Part shown: positions 1 through 8,151 of the stretch, one piece after another | Numbering within the stretch: the first letter of the stretch is position 1 | Layout of the letters: every line of letters begins with the position of its first letter | NCBI GenBank assembly: GCA_038063175.1 | Contig: JBBTVP010000035.1 | Coordinates: 1 to 28,533 of the forward strand | Direction of reading: 5' to 3' | DNA from: JBBTVP01 sp038063175 | GTDB taxonomy: Bacteria > Patescibacteriota > Minisyncoccia > UBA6257 > 1-14-0-10-40-38 | DNA: 28,533 nt | The notes under the pieces: generated by a model | The model's database searches: none | The model's input: the letters and a program-made list of their open reading frames with translations, nothing else | What the model was told of the DNA's origin: nothing | Translations under genes and position numbers: made by a program

Positions 1-1087
1 CTATTGCGATAGTCGACTGTCCAGTTACCACGACATCGGCCGCGGCGAGAGATTTGATGAGATGTTCCTCATCTGTAGCACTTACTTCATTAATCTTCTT
101 CCCTCCCCTCCACGCGCTGCTCCCACTCTCATAGAATCGGACTGTTGCTCGTCGACTCTTGAACCCCATAAAGTTCACCGTGTCGGTGGGCGGCAGACGG
201 ACTAAGATGTTCAAGTCAAGGGAGGAAAGGGTTTCGAGGATAAGGATGTCGGTGCGATTGTCCCGTATGTAGCGATCTCCGAACGGAGCAAATAGGATGA
301 GCTTCTTCGTGGCATCGAACTGCAAAGCGGTAAAAAAAGCATCTTTCATTTCTCGCGCGCGGGAAGGAGCGGAATCGTGGAACGCATCGTATGCTTTTTT
401 GTAGCGGTCGTAGTGGGGAATACCGATTACCGAAATGATACCCGGATCGATGAAACTATACCGCACCGCCTCGCCCTTCAAAATATCGTTATGCACGAGG
501 AGTTTCCCTGGGACGCAGCGGATAATCCCTTTGGAGGTGAGGTTATCCCACGAGCGGACCATGGCTACTGTGCGTATGCCCCGCACCTGGGCTCCACGGA
601 GGAACGCGACGTCGATTTCGTTCTGCACGTCAGTGCTCACCACTGCATTGGGATGGTAGCGTTCAAACAAGGGGCTGAATCTCGTCTGATTCCCCGTGCG
701 ACGATCAAGCGCACGCAAAAGGCGAATATACCACTTCTTCCCTCTGAAGAGTGCCGCGGGAATCACCGAAACGAGGTAGGAAAAGATTTTTCGATCCCGG
801 TAGAACTCAACCCGTCTTTTAATGGAGAGATCGCGCGTTGGCGCAGCCGAAAGTATAAGCTTTCTAAAAAATAAATCGTGCGCCGTAAGCTTGGTGTCTA
901 TCGCTTCGACCGCAACGTTTGGTCCTGAAAAATGCTCCTCGAAATACGGCGCCTTGTACCGAGGAACCAGGAGGATGATCCGGTGCGCCTCGGCAAGCAT
1001 CGCAAACACCTCGCCCATTAGAATGTTTCGGGAAATGAGCGGGTGGAAGCTGGTTAAAAATATGGTTTTCCTTTTCGTGTCGTGCAT
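1..1087 (-). CDS. CDP-glycerol transferase / UDP-GlcNAc 2-epimerase-fold protein, 3'-partial
   Basis: Translating the minus strand from the ATG at 1087 gives 362 codons with no stop before the window edge, so the C-terminus is missing. The only in-frame upstream codons end at a TAA (1111-1109), which fixes this ATG. By eye the protein is a paralogue of the 3381-4775 product. Both share a segment built as G-[IV]-[RK]-T-x-x-MV-x-x-WD-x-L near the middle, a following G-[IF]-P-x-[YF]-D motif, and near the end an 'A-DVV-x-x-x-STxAI' segment, which here runs into the edge. That layout fits the GT-B fold shared by CDP-glycerol glycerophosphotransferases and UDP-GlcNAc 2-epimerases. The exact reaction is unknown; transfer of a phosphopolyol or sugar during cell-surface polymer assembly is an inference. 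It is the last gene visible of the operon that starts at 6980, 93 bp after the methyltransferase. Confidence 0.8.
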   Translation of the reverse strand, partial: MHDTKRKTIFLTSFHPLISRNILMGEVFAMLAEAHRIILLVPRYKAPYFEEHFSGPNVAVEAIDTKLTAHDLFFRKLILSAAPTRDLSIKRRVEFYRDRKIFSYLVSVIPAALFRGKKWYIRLLRALDRRTGNQTRFSPLFERYHPNAVVSTDVQNEIDVAFLRGAQVRGIRTVAMVRSWDNLTSKGIIRCVPGKLLVHNDILKGEAVRYSFIDPGIISVIGIPHYDRYKKAYDAFHDSAPSRAREMKDAFFTALQFDATKKLILFAPFGDRYIRDNRTDILILETLSSLDLNILVRLPPTDTVNFMGFKSRRATVRFYESGSSAWRGGKKINEVSATDEEHLIKSLAAADVVVTGQSTIAI

Positions 1088-1180
1088 AAACGGTGCGTCT
1101 CTATGGATTTAATCTTTTCACTACCCGTTCGGTTTCCCGACCGCGGTGCACGAAAATGATTCCCAGAGGTACGCTCGGTA

Positions 1181-1948
1181 CTACTTCAGCTTATCCGCAT
1201 ACACCTGTATCCACCCCTCGCCGTAGATGATCCTCGAGAGCGGTTTCTTGTAATCGTAGCGTTCAAATTTTACCCGGCGTATATTTCCGAATCCCGCCTT
1301 CAAGAGCCAATCGTTTATTGTTTTTTCTTTGAACCGGAAACAGTACTCAACGTACAAATTGTCGAGCAATGCATACCGCTTATTTGCCGGTACACCGATA
1401 AACTTCCAGATTTTTTCCATCACACTGAAGGAAATTAGTTTTGCCACCGTGTACCTCCATATATCCACCTTGAAAAACCATTTCGTGCCGCCCTTCCCGT
1501 ACACGCTGAGAAATAAACGGCCTCCGGGCTTAAGAACACGGACAATTTCGTCGAACCCCCGCTTCGGGTCTGGCGTGTGGTGTATCACACCACTCGAGAC
1601 AACATAGTCGAACATTTTGTCCGGAAACGGCAACTGGAGAACCGATGCGCGAACGAATTCGGTGTTCGTAAGATTTCTCACGCGCGCACGTTCGGTTGCC
1701 GCCTCGACTGCCCCTTCGCTGATATCAATGCCGTACGCTCTCTTTGCTTCCAACTTTGCGAGTGCGATCACGAAACGTCCTCCCCCGCAGCCGGCGTCGA
1801 GGCATACCTTTCCTTTAAACCAGTTCGTATCTATACCCCAACGGTTGTGGCGCTGCTCGAAAAGTTCTACCGACTTATCGAATAGATTCTCTGAATACCC
1901 TTTGAATAGCGTTCCGTAGATGCTTCCTGTTTTTTGTTCGTAGCCCAT
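1181..1948 (-). CDS. Class I SAM-dependent methyltransferase
   Basis: A 255-residue cytoplasmic protein. The glycine-rich SAM-binding loop DAGCGGG lies at residues 51-57, followed by an acidic residue at the end of the next strand (YGIDIS). Motif VVSSGVIHHTPDP and the post-motif RVLKPGGRLFLSVYG are typical of the Methyltransf_11 group. The ATG at 1948 sits 11 bp after the flippase stop, so the two are co-transcribed. Within a polysaccharide operon the likely role is methylation of a sugar hydroxyl or a chain terminus, but the acceptor cannot be read from the sequence. The C-terminal ~90 residues are rich in aromatic and basic residues and may form the substrate cap. Confidence 0.9.
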   Translation of the reverse strand: MGYEQKTGSIYGTLFKGYSENLFDKSVELFEQRHNRWGIDTNWFKGKVCLDAGCGGGRFVIALAKLEAKRAYGIDISEGAVEAATERARVRNLTNTEFVRASVLQLPFPDKMFDYVVSSGVIHHTPDPKRGFDEIVRVLKPGGRLFLSVYGKGGTKWFFKVDIWRYTVAKLISFSVMEKIWKFIGVPANKRYALLDNLYVEYCFRFKEKTINDWLLKAGFGNIRRVKFERYDYKKPLSRIIYGEGWIQVYADKLK

Positions 1949-1959
1949 ATGGGTATGGA

Positions 1960-3384
1960 TTATACACTTCCTCTTACATTTCGCGCTACCAACCTCAGCG
2001 CAGCAGTGAAGAATGATTTTGCATTCTCAAAAATCCTTCCTAAAATCCTTCGATCCTCTTCGCCGAACGAAAACAGAAGATTAGGAGTTATGCGAAATTC
2101 AGGCCGCAATTTCAGAAGGCGGCGGTAGCCGGTGTATGCAATAACTACCCTCATGAAAAAATCGGCTAAAGCCAGCGCCCAGAGACCTATCATCGGAAGA
2201 AATACGAGAAGTAGTACAAACAGAGAAGCGCTCCTCGTCATTCCCCTTATGAAGGCGAATTTCTGCTGGCGGAATACGCGGAGAAAAAGATCGGTTATCC
2301 ACTGGAAGGATTTCACCGGTACAAGGAAAACGAGGAGGTAAAAAAACTGGAGCGAGGAAGTGTACTGCGGCAGGACGAAGTGAATTACCACCGGCACCGC
2401 GACCAGAGAACCAAGCACCCCCACTATCCCCCAAATCGTGAGGTACTTCACCGCGTATGTGAATACCCTTTGTGAATGATCCTTATTGTGGAAGACTTTC
2501 GTGATGAGCATGTTCATGGTATTCCGAGGAACCATTTGCATGACCACTTCAGCGAGCGACGTGGCAACACCGTACACGCCTACCGCTTCGGTGCTCACGA
2601 ACAATTTGATGAGCCAAGGCTGTATCCGTGTCCCGAACTGCGAGAAAAGATTCTTTATTGAATCCCACTTTCCGTGGGCGCGGGCGACCTGCCAGAGAAT
2701 AATCGGGCCGCGCTTTGCTAAAACTCTCCGCCACGGCTTCCATGCCCTCGCCGCCGCAGGCAGGAGGATGGCGGTTGAGAGAAAGCTGCCGATTACAAGC
2801 GAGAGGAGAACTTCCCGAAGACTTATGGTCGAAAATATAAAGAATCCCACGAGCGTTGCGAGCTGGAACGTTTTTCCGATCGCCCGGCGAGATGCGAGCG
2901 CTCGGAAATCCATCCTCATGTTCACCACCGTTACGACCGCTGCACCGAAAACTTCCGCAAAGAACATGAAAGACATGATACGAATCAATCCGATGAAATC
3001 AGGCCCGTAGTGGAATGCGACGAGGGGTGCACCGAAAAAGAACAGTGCCCAGAAGCAGGCGGCGCTCACAAACCGCAGCGTGTTGTACTCGTAGAATAAT
3101 CGCTTCGCTCGCGCCTCGTTGCCGCGCCCCGCAAGGCGCAAGATTTCCGTCCCCGCCGCAAGGCCTCCCCACGAAACAAACTCGGTGAGTATCGCGTACG
3201 CGGAAAGGAAGAGCTGGAACACCCCGTACTGGTATACGGTCAGTCCAGAGATAATGAGGAACGAATTTGCCCAGCCGAGGCCACGTGCGAGCACACCCCA
3301 CGCACCGAATTGCAGTTCACCGCTCACAAACTTCTGAAGCAATGAAACTGGGGCTGTTTCACTTGGACCGGATTCTAATTTCAT
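1960..3384 (-). CDS. Wzx-type oligosaccharide flippase (MOP superfamily)
   Basis: A 474-residue, very hydrophobic protein with about 12 predicted membrane segments. These include stretches around residues 40-70, 105-150, 175-210 and 310-410. The middle segment 'FVSTEAVGVYGVATSLAEVV' matches the conserved region of polysaccharide biosynthesis flippases, where a short helix pair precedes the second half of the bundle. The family moves undecaprenyl- or other lipid-linked oligosaccharide units across the cytoplasmic membrane. The ATG overlaps the stop of the upstream gene in an ATGA (3384-3381), indicating translational coupling. It is the only flippase in the window, so it is the likely exporter for the glycan made by the neighbouring transferases. 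Confidence 0.88.
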   Translation of the reverse strand: MKLESGPSETAPVSLLQKFVSGELQFGAWGVLARGLGWANSFLIISGLTVYQYGVFQLFLSAYAILTEFVSWGGLAAGTEILRLAGRGNEARAKRLFYEYNTLRFVSAACFWALFFFGAPLVAFHYGPDFIGLIRIMSFMFFAEVFGAAVVTVVNMRMDFRALASRRAIGKTFQLATLVGFFIFSTISLREVLLSLVIGSFLSTAILLPAAARAWKPWRRVLAKRGPIILWQVARAHGKWDSIKNLFSQFGTRIQPWLIKLFVSTEAVGVYGVATSLAEVVMQMVPRNTMNMLITKVFHNKDHSQRVFTYAVKYLTIWGIVGVLGSLVAVPVVIHFVLPQYTSSLQFFYLLVFLVPVKSFQWITDLFLRVFRQQKFAFIRGMTRSASLFVLLLVFLPMIGLWALALADFFMRVVIAYTGYRRLLKLRPEFRITPNLLFSFGEEDRRILGRIFENAKSFFTAALRLVARNVRGSV

Positions 3385-4775
3385 GCGGCGGCATGAGAAA
3401 GAATGATCTCCGTAACCCTATTTGATGCAAGCCCGTCTCCTCCGTGGCACAATTTTCGAACGATATCCATCCGCTTATCCCTATCCTTACTGGGTGTGGC
3501 AAGGTAACTTTCGATCATACTCTTCAACTCATCGAAGTTTCTCGCAACCGGGACGTTGCCCGTATCGAGTACGTTTTTGAAGTGGTGCATAGTCTCCATC
3601 CTGCGAATGCTCTGGTGGGGTGGACGCTTCGCGTAGCCGTCGAATCCGATCGCGATCGTCGGCTTGTCGAGAAGCGCTGCTTCAATTGCGGTTGTAGAAA
3701 ACATCGAAATGACTACGTCTGCATGGGCGAGCATGCCAAGGTAAAGCTCACGTGGTTTTCCGCTTTCATCCCCTTTCATCCAATTGAAAGCAATCGTGGG
3801 ATCTGTCATGAGCTTTTTGTATTTCGCTTCTTCTTGCTTACGATCCCGAAGAGTGACGTATGGTCGAATGAGAAGATGGGCATTTTTATCAAGATTTCCT
3901 TCTTTAATCCAATTCGAAATAGTTTCTAAAATATCTCCCTCATCAAGAGAATACGCAGAACCCGAAATAAAGAGAATGAGTTTTGCGTTTTGAGGAATAT
4001 TGAAGTGGCGCAAAAATTCCTCGCGATTCATAGTGTATTTCGCAATCGTGGGATAAATATCGAACTTAGGAAAACCGGTAACGGTAATTTGCTCCGGTTC
4101 GTACCCTTGGAACTCTACCGCTTCTCGGCGCATCGGTTCGTTCTGCGCAATGAGATAATCCGCCTGCCGAGGAATGAAGTATTTATTCAGGTGATCCCAG
4201 TTACACACCATACCAAGGGTCTTCACTCCCCGCCGCTTTGCTTCCGCGAGCAATTCCGAGTCTGGAACCATTGCCATGTTCGCCGCAAACACGAGATCGG
4301 GTTGGTATTTTTCAAAAAGATGCGCATAGGGGCGCTCATTAAATATCCGATCGAAGAGCCACGGTACCAGCTGTTTCTTCACCGCAGGAATTTTCCCAAT
4401 GGTGTTTGCGATCGCACTCTTCACGAACGCGAGATGACGATTGCCGCCTGCGGGAGGCATATCCGCGCGTGCCCCTAAGGTTGCGAGCGTTTTCGTGGTT
4501 CCTGTAAAAATGAGGTAGGCATAGAAAAACCTAAATATTTTTACCGCCAAACGCTTCGGTTCATACAGGGGTACTTGATGAACGGTGATCGCACCATTTT
4601 TAATGTACGATGCTTCTCGAATTTTCTCGTAGTGTTCATCTTTCGTTACCAAAAGAATAACCTGCGTATCCGGTTTCTTGTGTTCCGCAAGTAATTCAAA
4701 CACTCCTCCTGGAACAGAAAAATTTCCGATTGGACTATGGGAAAAGGCACTAATAAAAATAGTGTTCGCCGCCAT
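3381..4775 (-). CDS. CDP-glycerol transferase / UDP-GlcNAc 2-epimerase-fold protein
   Basis: A 464-residue soluble protein. The N-terminal half opens with a Rossmann-like strand (TIFISAFSHSP). Around residues 183-195 it has RGVKTLGMVCNWDHL and then GFPKFDIY. Residues 351-366 (HADVVISMFSTTAIEA) match the nucleotide-binding helix region of GT-B enzymes of the CDP-glycerol glycerophosphotransferase and UDP-GlcNAc 2-epimerase families. No membrane segment is clear, so it is presumably cytoplasmic. It lies 6 bp after gmd and overlaps the flippase by 4 bp, so it is central to the operon. The truncated gene at the left edge is a paralogue. Possible roles are a transferase adding a phosphopolyol or an unusual sugar, or an epimerase; the sequence does not settle which. 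Confidence 0.75.
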   Translation of the reverse strand: MAANTIFISAFSHSPIGNFSVPGGVFELLAEHKKPDTQVILLVTKDEHYEKIREASYIKNGAITVHQVPLYEPKRLAVKIFRFFYAYLIFTGTTKTLATLGARADMPPAGGNRHLAFVKSAIANTIGKIPAVKKQLVPWLFDRIFNERPYAHLFEKYQPDLVFAANMAMVPDSELLAEAKRRGVKTLGMVCNWDHLNKYFIPRQADYLIAQNEPMRREAVEFQGYEPEQITVTGFPKFDIYPTIAKYTMNREEFLRHFNIPQNAKLILFISGSAYSLDEGDILETISNWIKEGNLDKNAHLLIRPYVTLRDRKQEEAKYKKLMTDPTIAFNWMKGDESGKPRELYLGMLAHADVVISMFSTTAIEAALLDKPTIAIGFDGYAKRPPHQSIRRMETMHHFKNVLDTGNVPVARNFDELKSMIESYLATPSKDRDKRMDIVRKLCHGGDGLASNRVTEIILSHAAA

Positions 4776-4781
4776 ATAGTT

Positions 4782-5789
4782 CTAAATCTTAACCCCCAGC
4801 TTCTCACAATCGGCTTTAACCATGATTCTCACCAGTTCTTTGAAGCCGGTTTTCGGTTCCCATCCAAGTATTTTTTTTGCTTTTGCGGGATTGCCAATGA
4901 GTACATCTACCTCTGACGGCCGATAGTACCATGGATCAATGTCAACGTGTTTTTTCCAATCTGAAATTCCAGCGACACGAAATGCCTCCTCGAGAAATTC
5001 CTTCACGCTGTGAGTTTTTCCTGTTGCGATTACAAAATCATCTGGTGTCTTATGCTGTAGGATGCGCCACATAGCTTCTACATATTCAGGTGCGTAGCCC
5101 CAATCGCGTTTTGCATCGAGATTCCCGAGTATTATCTTTTTTTGTTTGCCACTAAGAATACCTGCGATTCCCATCGTAATCTTTCGAGTAACAAAGTTTT
5201 CTCCGCGTCGTGGTGACTCATGATTGAAAAGAATCCCATTTGAAGCGAAAACCCCATAGGCCTCGCGGTAATTCACCACCGCGTTATGTGCAAATACCTT
5301 TGCGATGGCATATGGACTCCGCGGATTGAATGGGGTTTTTTCTGTCTGTGGGGTTTCAATTACTTTTCCATACATTTCTGAAGAAGACGCCTGGTAGAAC
5401 TTTGTGGGAATTTTTGTCTCTCGGATAGCTTCGAGAAGACGTAACGCACCTGCCCCTACTACATCTGCTGTGTATTCCGGCATCTCGAAGCTAATCCTTA
5501 CATGGCTTTGCGCCCCAAGGTTGTAGATTTCATCCGGCTGTACTCGTTCGATAATGCGTCGCAAATTACTCCCATCGGAAAGGTCTCCATAGTGAAGAAT
5601 TGGCTTTTTAGTCGATTTTTCGGAAGAAATAAGCTCATCGAGACGCGCCCGATTAAAAAGACTCGACCTTCGAACTAATCCATGCACTTCGTACCCTTTT
5701 GCAAGTAAAAACTCGGTAAGGTATGACCCATCCTGCCCGGTGATACCGGTAATAAAGGCCCGTTTTGGTTTTTCTTTCCTGGTAGTCAT
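4782..5789 (-). CDS. gmd: GDP-mannose 4,6-dehydratase
   Basis: Extended short-chain dehydrogenase of 335 residues, the usual Gmd length. Hallmarks visible are the NADP-binding ITGITGQDGSYL near the N-terminus, the following VHGLVRRSS, the catalytic SSSEMYG, the YxxxK pair in SPYAIAK, and the Gmd-specific FNHESPRRGENFVTRKI and RDWGYAPEYVEAMW. It converts GDP-D-mannose to GDP-4-keto-6-deoxy-D-mannose in the cytoplasm, the branch point to GDP-fucose, rhamnose, perosamine or colitose. The longest frame begins with a TTG at 5801, but the ATG at 5789 gives the normal N-terminus and is preferred. No GDP-fucose synthase or perosamine synthase is recognisable beside it, so the end product is undetermined. 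Confidence 0.96.
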   Translation of the reverse strand: MTTRKEKPKRAFITGITGQDGSYLTEFLLAKGYEVHGLVRRSSLFNRARLDELISSEKSTKKPILHYGDLSDGSNLRRIIERVQPDEIYNLGAQSHVRISFEMPEYTADVVGAGALRLLEAIRETKIPTKFYQASSSEMYGKVIETPQTEKTPFNPRSPYAIAKVFAHNAVVNYREAYGVFASNGILFNHESPRRGENFVTRKITMGIAGILSGKQKKIILGNLDAKRDWGYAPEYVEAMWRILQHKTPDDFVIATGKTHSVKEFLEEAFRVAGISDWKKHVDIDPWYYRPSEVDVLIGNPAKAKKILGWEPKTGFKELVRIMVKADCEKLGVKI

Positions 5790-5825
5790 ATCGCTATACA
5801 ATGTAATAACTATACAGCGAGTAAT

Positions 5826-6980
5826 CTAGTTTTTCTCGTATCCGATCCTTCTATAGAGGTCTACATACTCCTGAATTCGTAAATCCCATGCGGATTTCCG
5901 AGCCCACGCCAGAGATTCCCGGCTCATATTCTTCTGTATCGTTGGATTTCCTAGAATATGCGCAATCGCTTCCGCAAATGCCTTCTCGTCTTCACACGGT
6001 ACAAGAAAACCATTTTTCCCCTCCTCGACTGCGTCTTCGGCACCGCTCTTCGTGGTTCCTACCACCGAAACTCCTGCTGCCGCAGCTTCAAGGAATACCA
6101 ATCCGAACCCCTCGACGTCGTAACCCCAATCTTGCGAGAGAAGCCCAAAGACTTCAGCACTCCGATAGAGCGCCGAGAGTATTTTTATATCGTTCACCTG
6201 ATCTAAAAAGAAAACAACTTTTTCAAGATGATGTGTTCGTATGATCCCCAGCAACTCTTCGTAGTATTTCTTCCACGATGTCCGTCCGACGATTACGTAA
6301 CGTAATGCAGGGAACTTCCTCTGTAGAAGTATGAATGATTTCAAACTTCGCTTGTAGCCTTTCCTCCATCGAACCGAACCGACACTTAAAAGATAGGGAC
6401 GCAAACTTGCTATCGAATGTTCCTTTCCATTGCTATCTTTAACTATGGTGTGGTGATCCGCATCGCTTCCCCCGATCGCTCCAGAAAATTTCTCATAATC
6501 AACTCCGGGATTGATGACGATAATCGAAAGAGAAGGAAGGTGCTTCGTGATGAGCCCCTTGGTGAATCGACTAATAGCAGTAATTACCGTCGCCCTGCGA
6601 AATGCCCAGCGCACCAGCGGAGTTAAAAGAATGTGACGGTGATAGAGATGTCGCACTGAACCCGTGCCAACTGCAGTGAGAATAATTTTTTTTCGGAGCC
6701 CGACCGCCGCGATAGCCGCAACTACCCCATAGGGGTAGGCATCAAATACATGGACGATATCGCACGTCTTCATGGTTCGCCGTATTTCTCGCAGCATTGA
6801 AATGAAATTCTTTTTCTGCGGTCGTAAAATTGGCCGCTCGTTTCTTGCTCCGCCAGGAATAGTTGTGAATACGATCACCTCTGCACGAAGACGTTCCTCT
6901 AAAGCGTGTACCACCCTTCCGGCAAAAACACCGGCACCGTTGTCGTCATGAAGATTATGGGTCAGTACGCAAATACGCAT
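5826..6980 (-). CDS. Family 4 glycosyltransferase (GT-B)
   Basis: A 384-residue retaining GT4 transferase and first gene of the minus operon. The N-domain opens MRICVLTHNL with a glycine-containing loop (NGAGVFAGR). The linker carries NPGVDYEKF (residues 157-165), and the C-domain starts near LLSVGSVRWRKGYKRS. The E-x7-E donor-binding pair is E290/E298 in VEGFGLVFLEA, followed by GVSVVGTTKSGAEDAV. The linker is about 20 residues longer than usual (roughly 168-192) and rich in D, H and K, but it shows no tandem DNA repeat. It transfers a sugar from a nucleotide donor to a growing glycan in the cytoplasm; specificity is unknown. The ATG at 6980 lies 6 nt behind a possible -10 (TAAATT on the minus strand, 6992-6987). 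Confidence 0.92.
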   Translation of the reverse strand: MRICVLTHNLHDDNGAGVFAGRVVHALEERLRAEVIVFTTIPGGARNERPILRPQKKNFISMLREIRRTMKTCDIVHVFDAYPYGVVAAIAAVGLRKKIILTAVGTGSVRHLYHRHILLTPLVRWAFRRATVITAISRFTKGLITKHLPSLSIIVINPGVDYEKFSGAIGGSDADHHTIVKDSNGKEHSIASLRPYLLSVGSVRWRKGYKRSLKSFILLQRKFPALRYVIVGRTSWKKYYEELLGIIRTHHLEKVVFFLDQVNDIKILSALYRSAEVFGLLSQDWGYDVEGFGLVFLEAAAAGVSVVGTTKSGAEDAVEEGKNGFLVPCEDEKAFAEAIAHILGNPTIQKNMSRESLAWARKSAWDLRIQEYVDLYRRIGYEKN

Positions 6981-6997
6981 AACGATAATTTATTGGC

Positions 6998-7014
6998 ATC
7001 CGTTTTTGACGGAT
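6998..7014. promoter_or_regulatory. Operator-like inverted repeat between divergent operons
   Basis: ATCCGT, 5-nt spacer, ACGGAT forms a perfect 6-bp dyad. It covers the -35 box of the rightward promoter and lies just upstream of the leftward GT4 operon start. The position suits a regulator that controls both directions, but no protein is identified and a 6-bp dyad can occur by chance. Confidence 0.35.
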
Positions 7015-7034
7015 TTCCTTATTTCCAATAGAGT
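7006..7034 (+). promoter_or_regulatory. Sigma70-type promoter for the 7054 SDR gene
   Basis: TTGACG at 7006-7011, a 17-bp spacer, then TAGAGT at 7029-7034, with a predicted transcription start near 7041. The TTG of this -35 box is also the first codon of the longest reading frame, which argues against that frame start. Confidence 0.55.
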
Positions 7035-7053
7035 AACCACTAAGAGAGCAAAC

Positions 7054-8088
7054 ATGTTTTCCTTGAGTATGACACGATCCAAAATTTTCATCACCGGCAT
7101 TGCCGGATTTCTCGGAAGCCACCTCGCGGAACGGCTTATTAATTCCGGCCACACGGTCTCCGGCTGCGACAACATGCTCGGGGGCTACCGAGATAATGTA
7201 CCAGAAGGCGCCGCTTTCCACGAAGTGGACGCCCGCAACTTCCCAAAGATGAAAGAGCTTTTGAAGGGAATCGACGTGGTGTACCACTGCGCGGCGGCTC
7301 CCCATGAAGGACTAAGTGTTTTTTCTCCAAACCTCATTACCGAGCATACGTACAATTCTACCGTAGCTACGGTAACTGCCGCCGTTATTAATAACGTGAA
7401 GCGAGTGGTGTTCTGCTCAAGTATGGCGCGCTATGGTCACCAGGGGAAAGAGGGTGGAATTTTTAACGAAGAGATGCCCGCGCGCCCGGTAGATCCTTAT
7501 GGTGTCGCAAAGTATGCTTCCGAACTTTTTCTGGAAACAATGTCACAGGCCCACGGAACTGAATACGTCGTTGCGGTCCCTCACAATATCTTTGGTCCTA
7601 AGCAGAAGTACGACGATCCCTATCGGAACGTAATTTCCATCGTAACGAACCGAATGCTCCAGGGACAGCAACCGATTATTTATGGCGACGGAGAGCAAAA
7701 ACGAAGCTTTACCTATATTACGGACGCGATCGATCCATTGGTAAAAATGGGATTTAACAAAGATGTTGTTGGTCATGCGATCAACATCGGTCCGGACGAG
7801 GAATTCGTAACCATAAACCATGCGGCGAAAACGATTGCCGATATTCTTAATTTCAAGCTTGATCCTATATACGTTCCTTCCCGACCACAGGAAGTGAAAT
7901 ATGCGAGCTGTTCGGCGGATAAGGTGCGCCGCATGCTCGGATACAAAACAACGACGTCATTCAAAGATGGGGTCAAAGAAACCGTGAAGTGGATCAAATC
8001 TCGCGGGGCAAAGCCGTTCGAATACCACCTCGATCTTGAAATTGTAAACGATCGGACGCCGGAGACCTGGAAAAACAAACTTATTTAA
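7054..8088 (+). CDS. NAD-dependent epimerase/dehydratase (extended SDR, UDP-glucose 4-epimerase-like)
   Basis: A 344-residue extended SDR. The nucleotide-binding GxxGxxG is at residues 15-21 (GIAGFLG), an acidic-residue-containing loop follows, then CSSMARYG and the catalytic Y149-x3-K153 in DPYGVAK. The PHNIFGPKQKY and GDGEQKRSFTYITDA segments are typical of nucleotide-sugar epimerases and decarboxylases. It probably acts on a UDP-, GDP- or dTDP-sugar, as a 4-epimerase or a 4-keto reductase partner for Gmd. Overall layout favours an epimerase, but the substrate cannot be fixed. The ATG at 7054 is chosen because AGAGAG lies 7 nt upstream and the longer TTG-started frame begins inside the -35 box. 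It is transcribed divergently from the GT4-gmd operon. Confidence 0.88.
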   Translation: MFSLSMTRSKIFITGIAGFLGSHLAERLINSGHTVSGCDNMLGGYRDNVPEGAAFHEVDARNFPKMKELLKGIDVVYHCAAAPHEGLSVFSPNLITEHTYNSTVATVTAAVINNVKRVVFCSSMARYGHQGKEGGIFNEEMPARPVDPYGVAKYASELFLETMSQAHGTEYVVAVPHNIFGPKQKYDDPYRNVISIVTNRMLQGQQPIIYGDGEQKRSFTYITDAIDPLVKMGFNKDVVGHAINIGPDEEFVTINHAAKTIADILNFKLDPIYVPSRPQEVKYASCSADKVRRMLGYKTTTSFKDGVKETVKWIKSRGAKPFEYHLDLEIVNDRTPETWKNKLI

Positions 8089-8096
8089 AAAGATGA

Positions 8097-8127
8097 AGCC
8101 GGTGCCACGAGAGTCGTGACACCGGCT
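8097..8127 (-). terminator. Rho-independent terminator between convergent genes
   Basis: A near-perfect hairpin: AGCCGGTG pairs with CACCGGCT and the inner CACGA pairs with TCGTG around a GAG loop, with one mismatch. On the minus strand the stem is followed within 5 nt by CTTTTT, so it terminates the Nudix-like gene. On the plus strand there is no U-run, so termination of the SDR transcript would depend on the hairpin alone. Confidence 0.8.
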
Positions 8128-8151
8128 GTGCGATGCGTGTGCGCGAAGATG

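Noticed and set aside
377..1112. Plus-strand open frames of 165 and 96 codons
   Set aside because: They are antisense to the continuous minus frame 1-1087, which has clear homology to the 3381-4775 protein; the plus frames show no recognisable domain.
7006..7053. N-terminal extension of the SDR from TTG 7006
   Set aside because: The TTG is the -35 box, and the ATG at 7054 has AGAGAG upstream.
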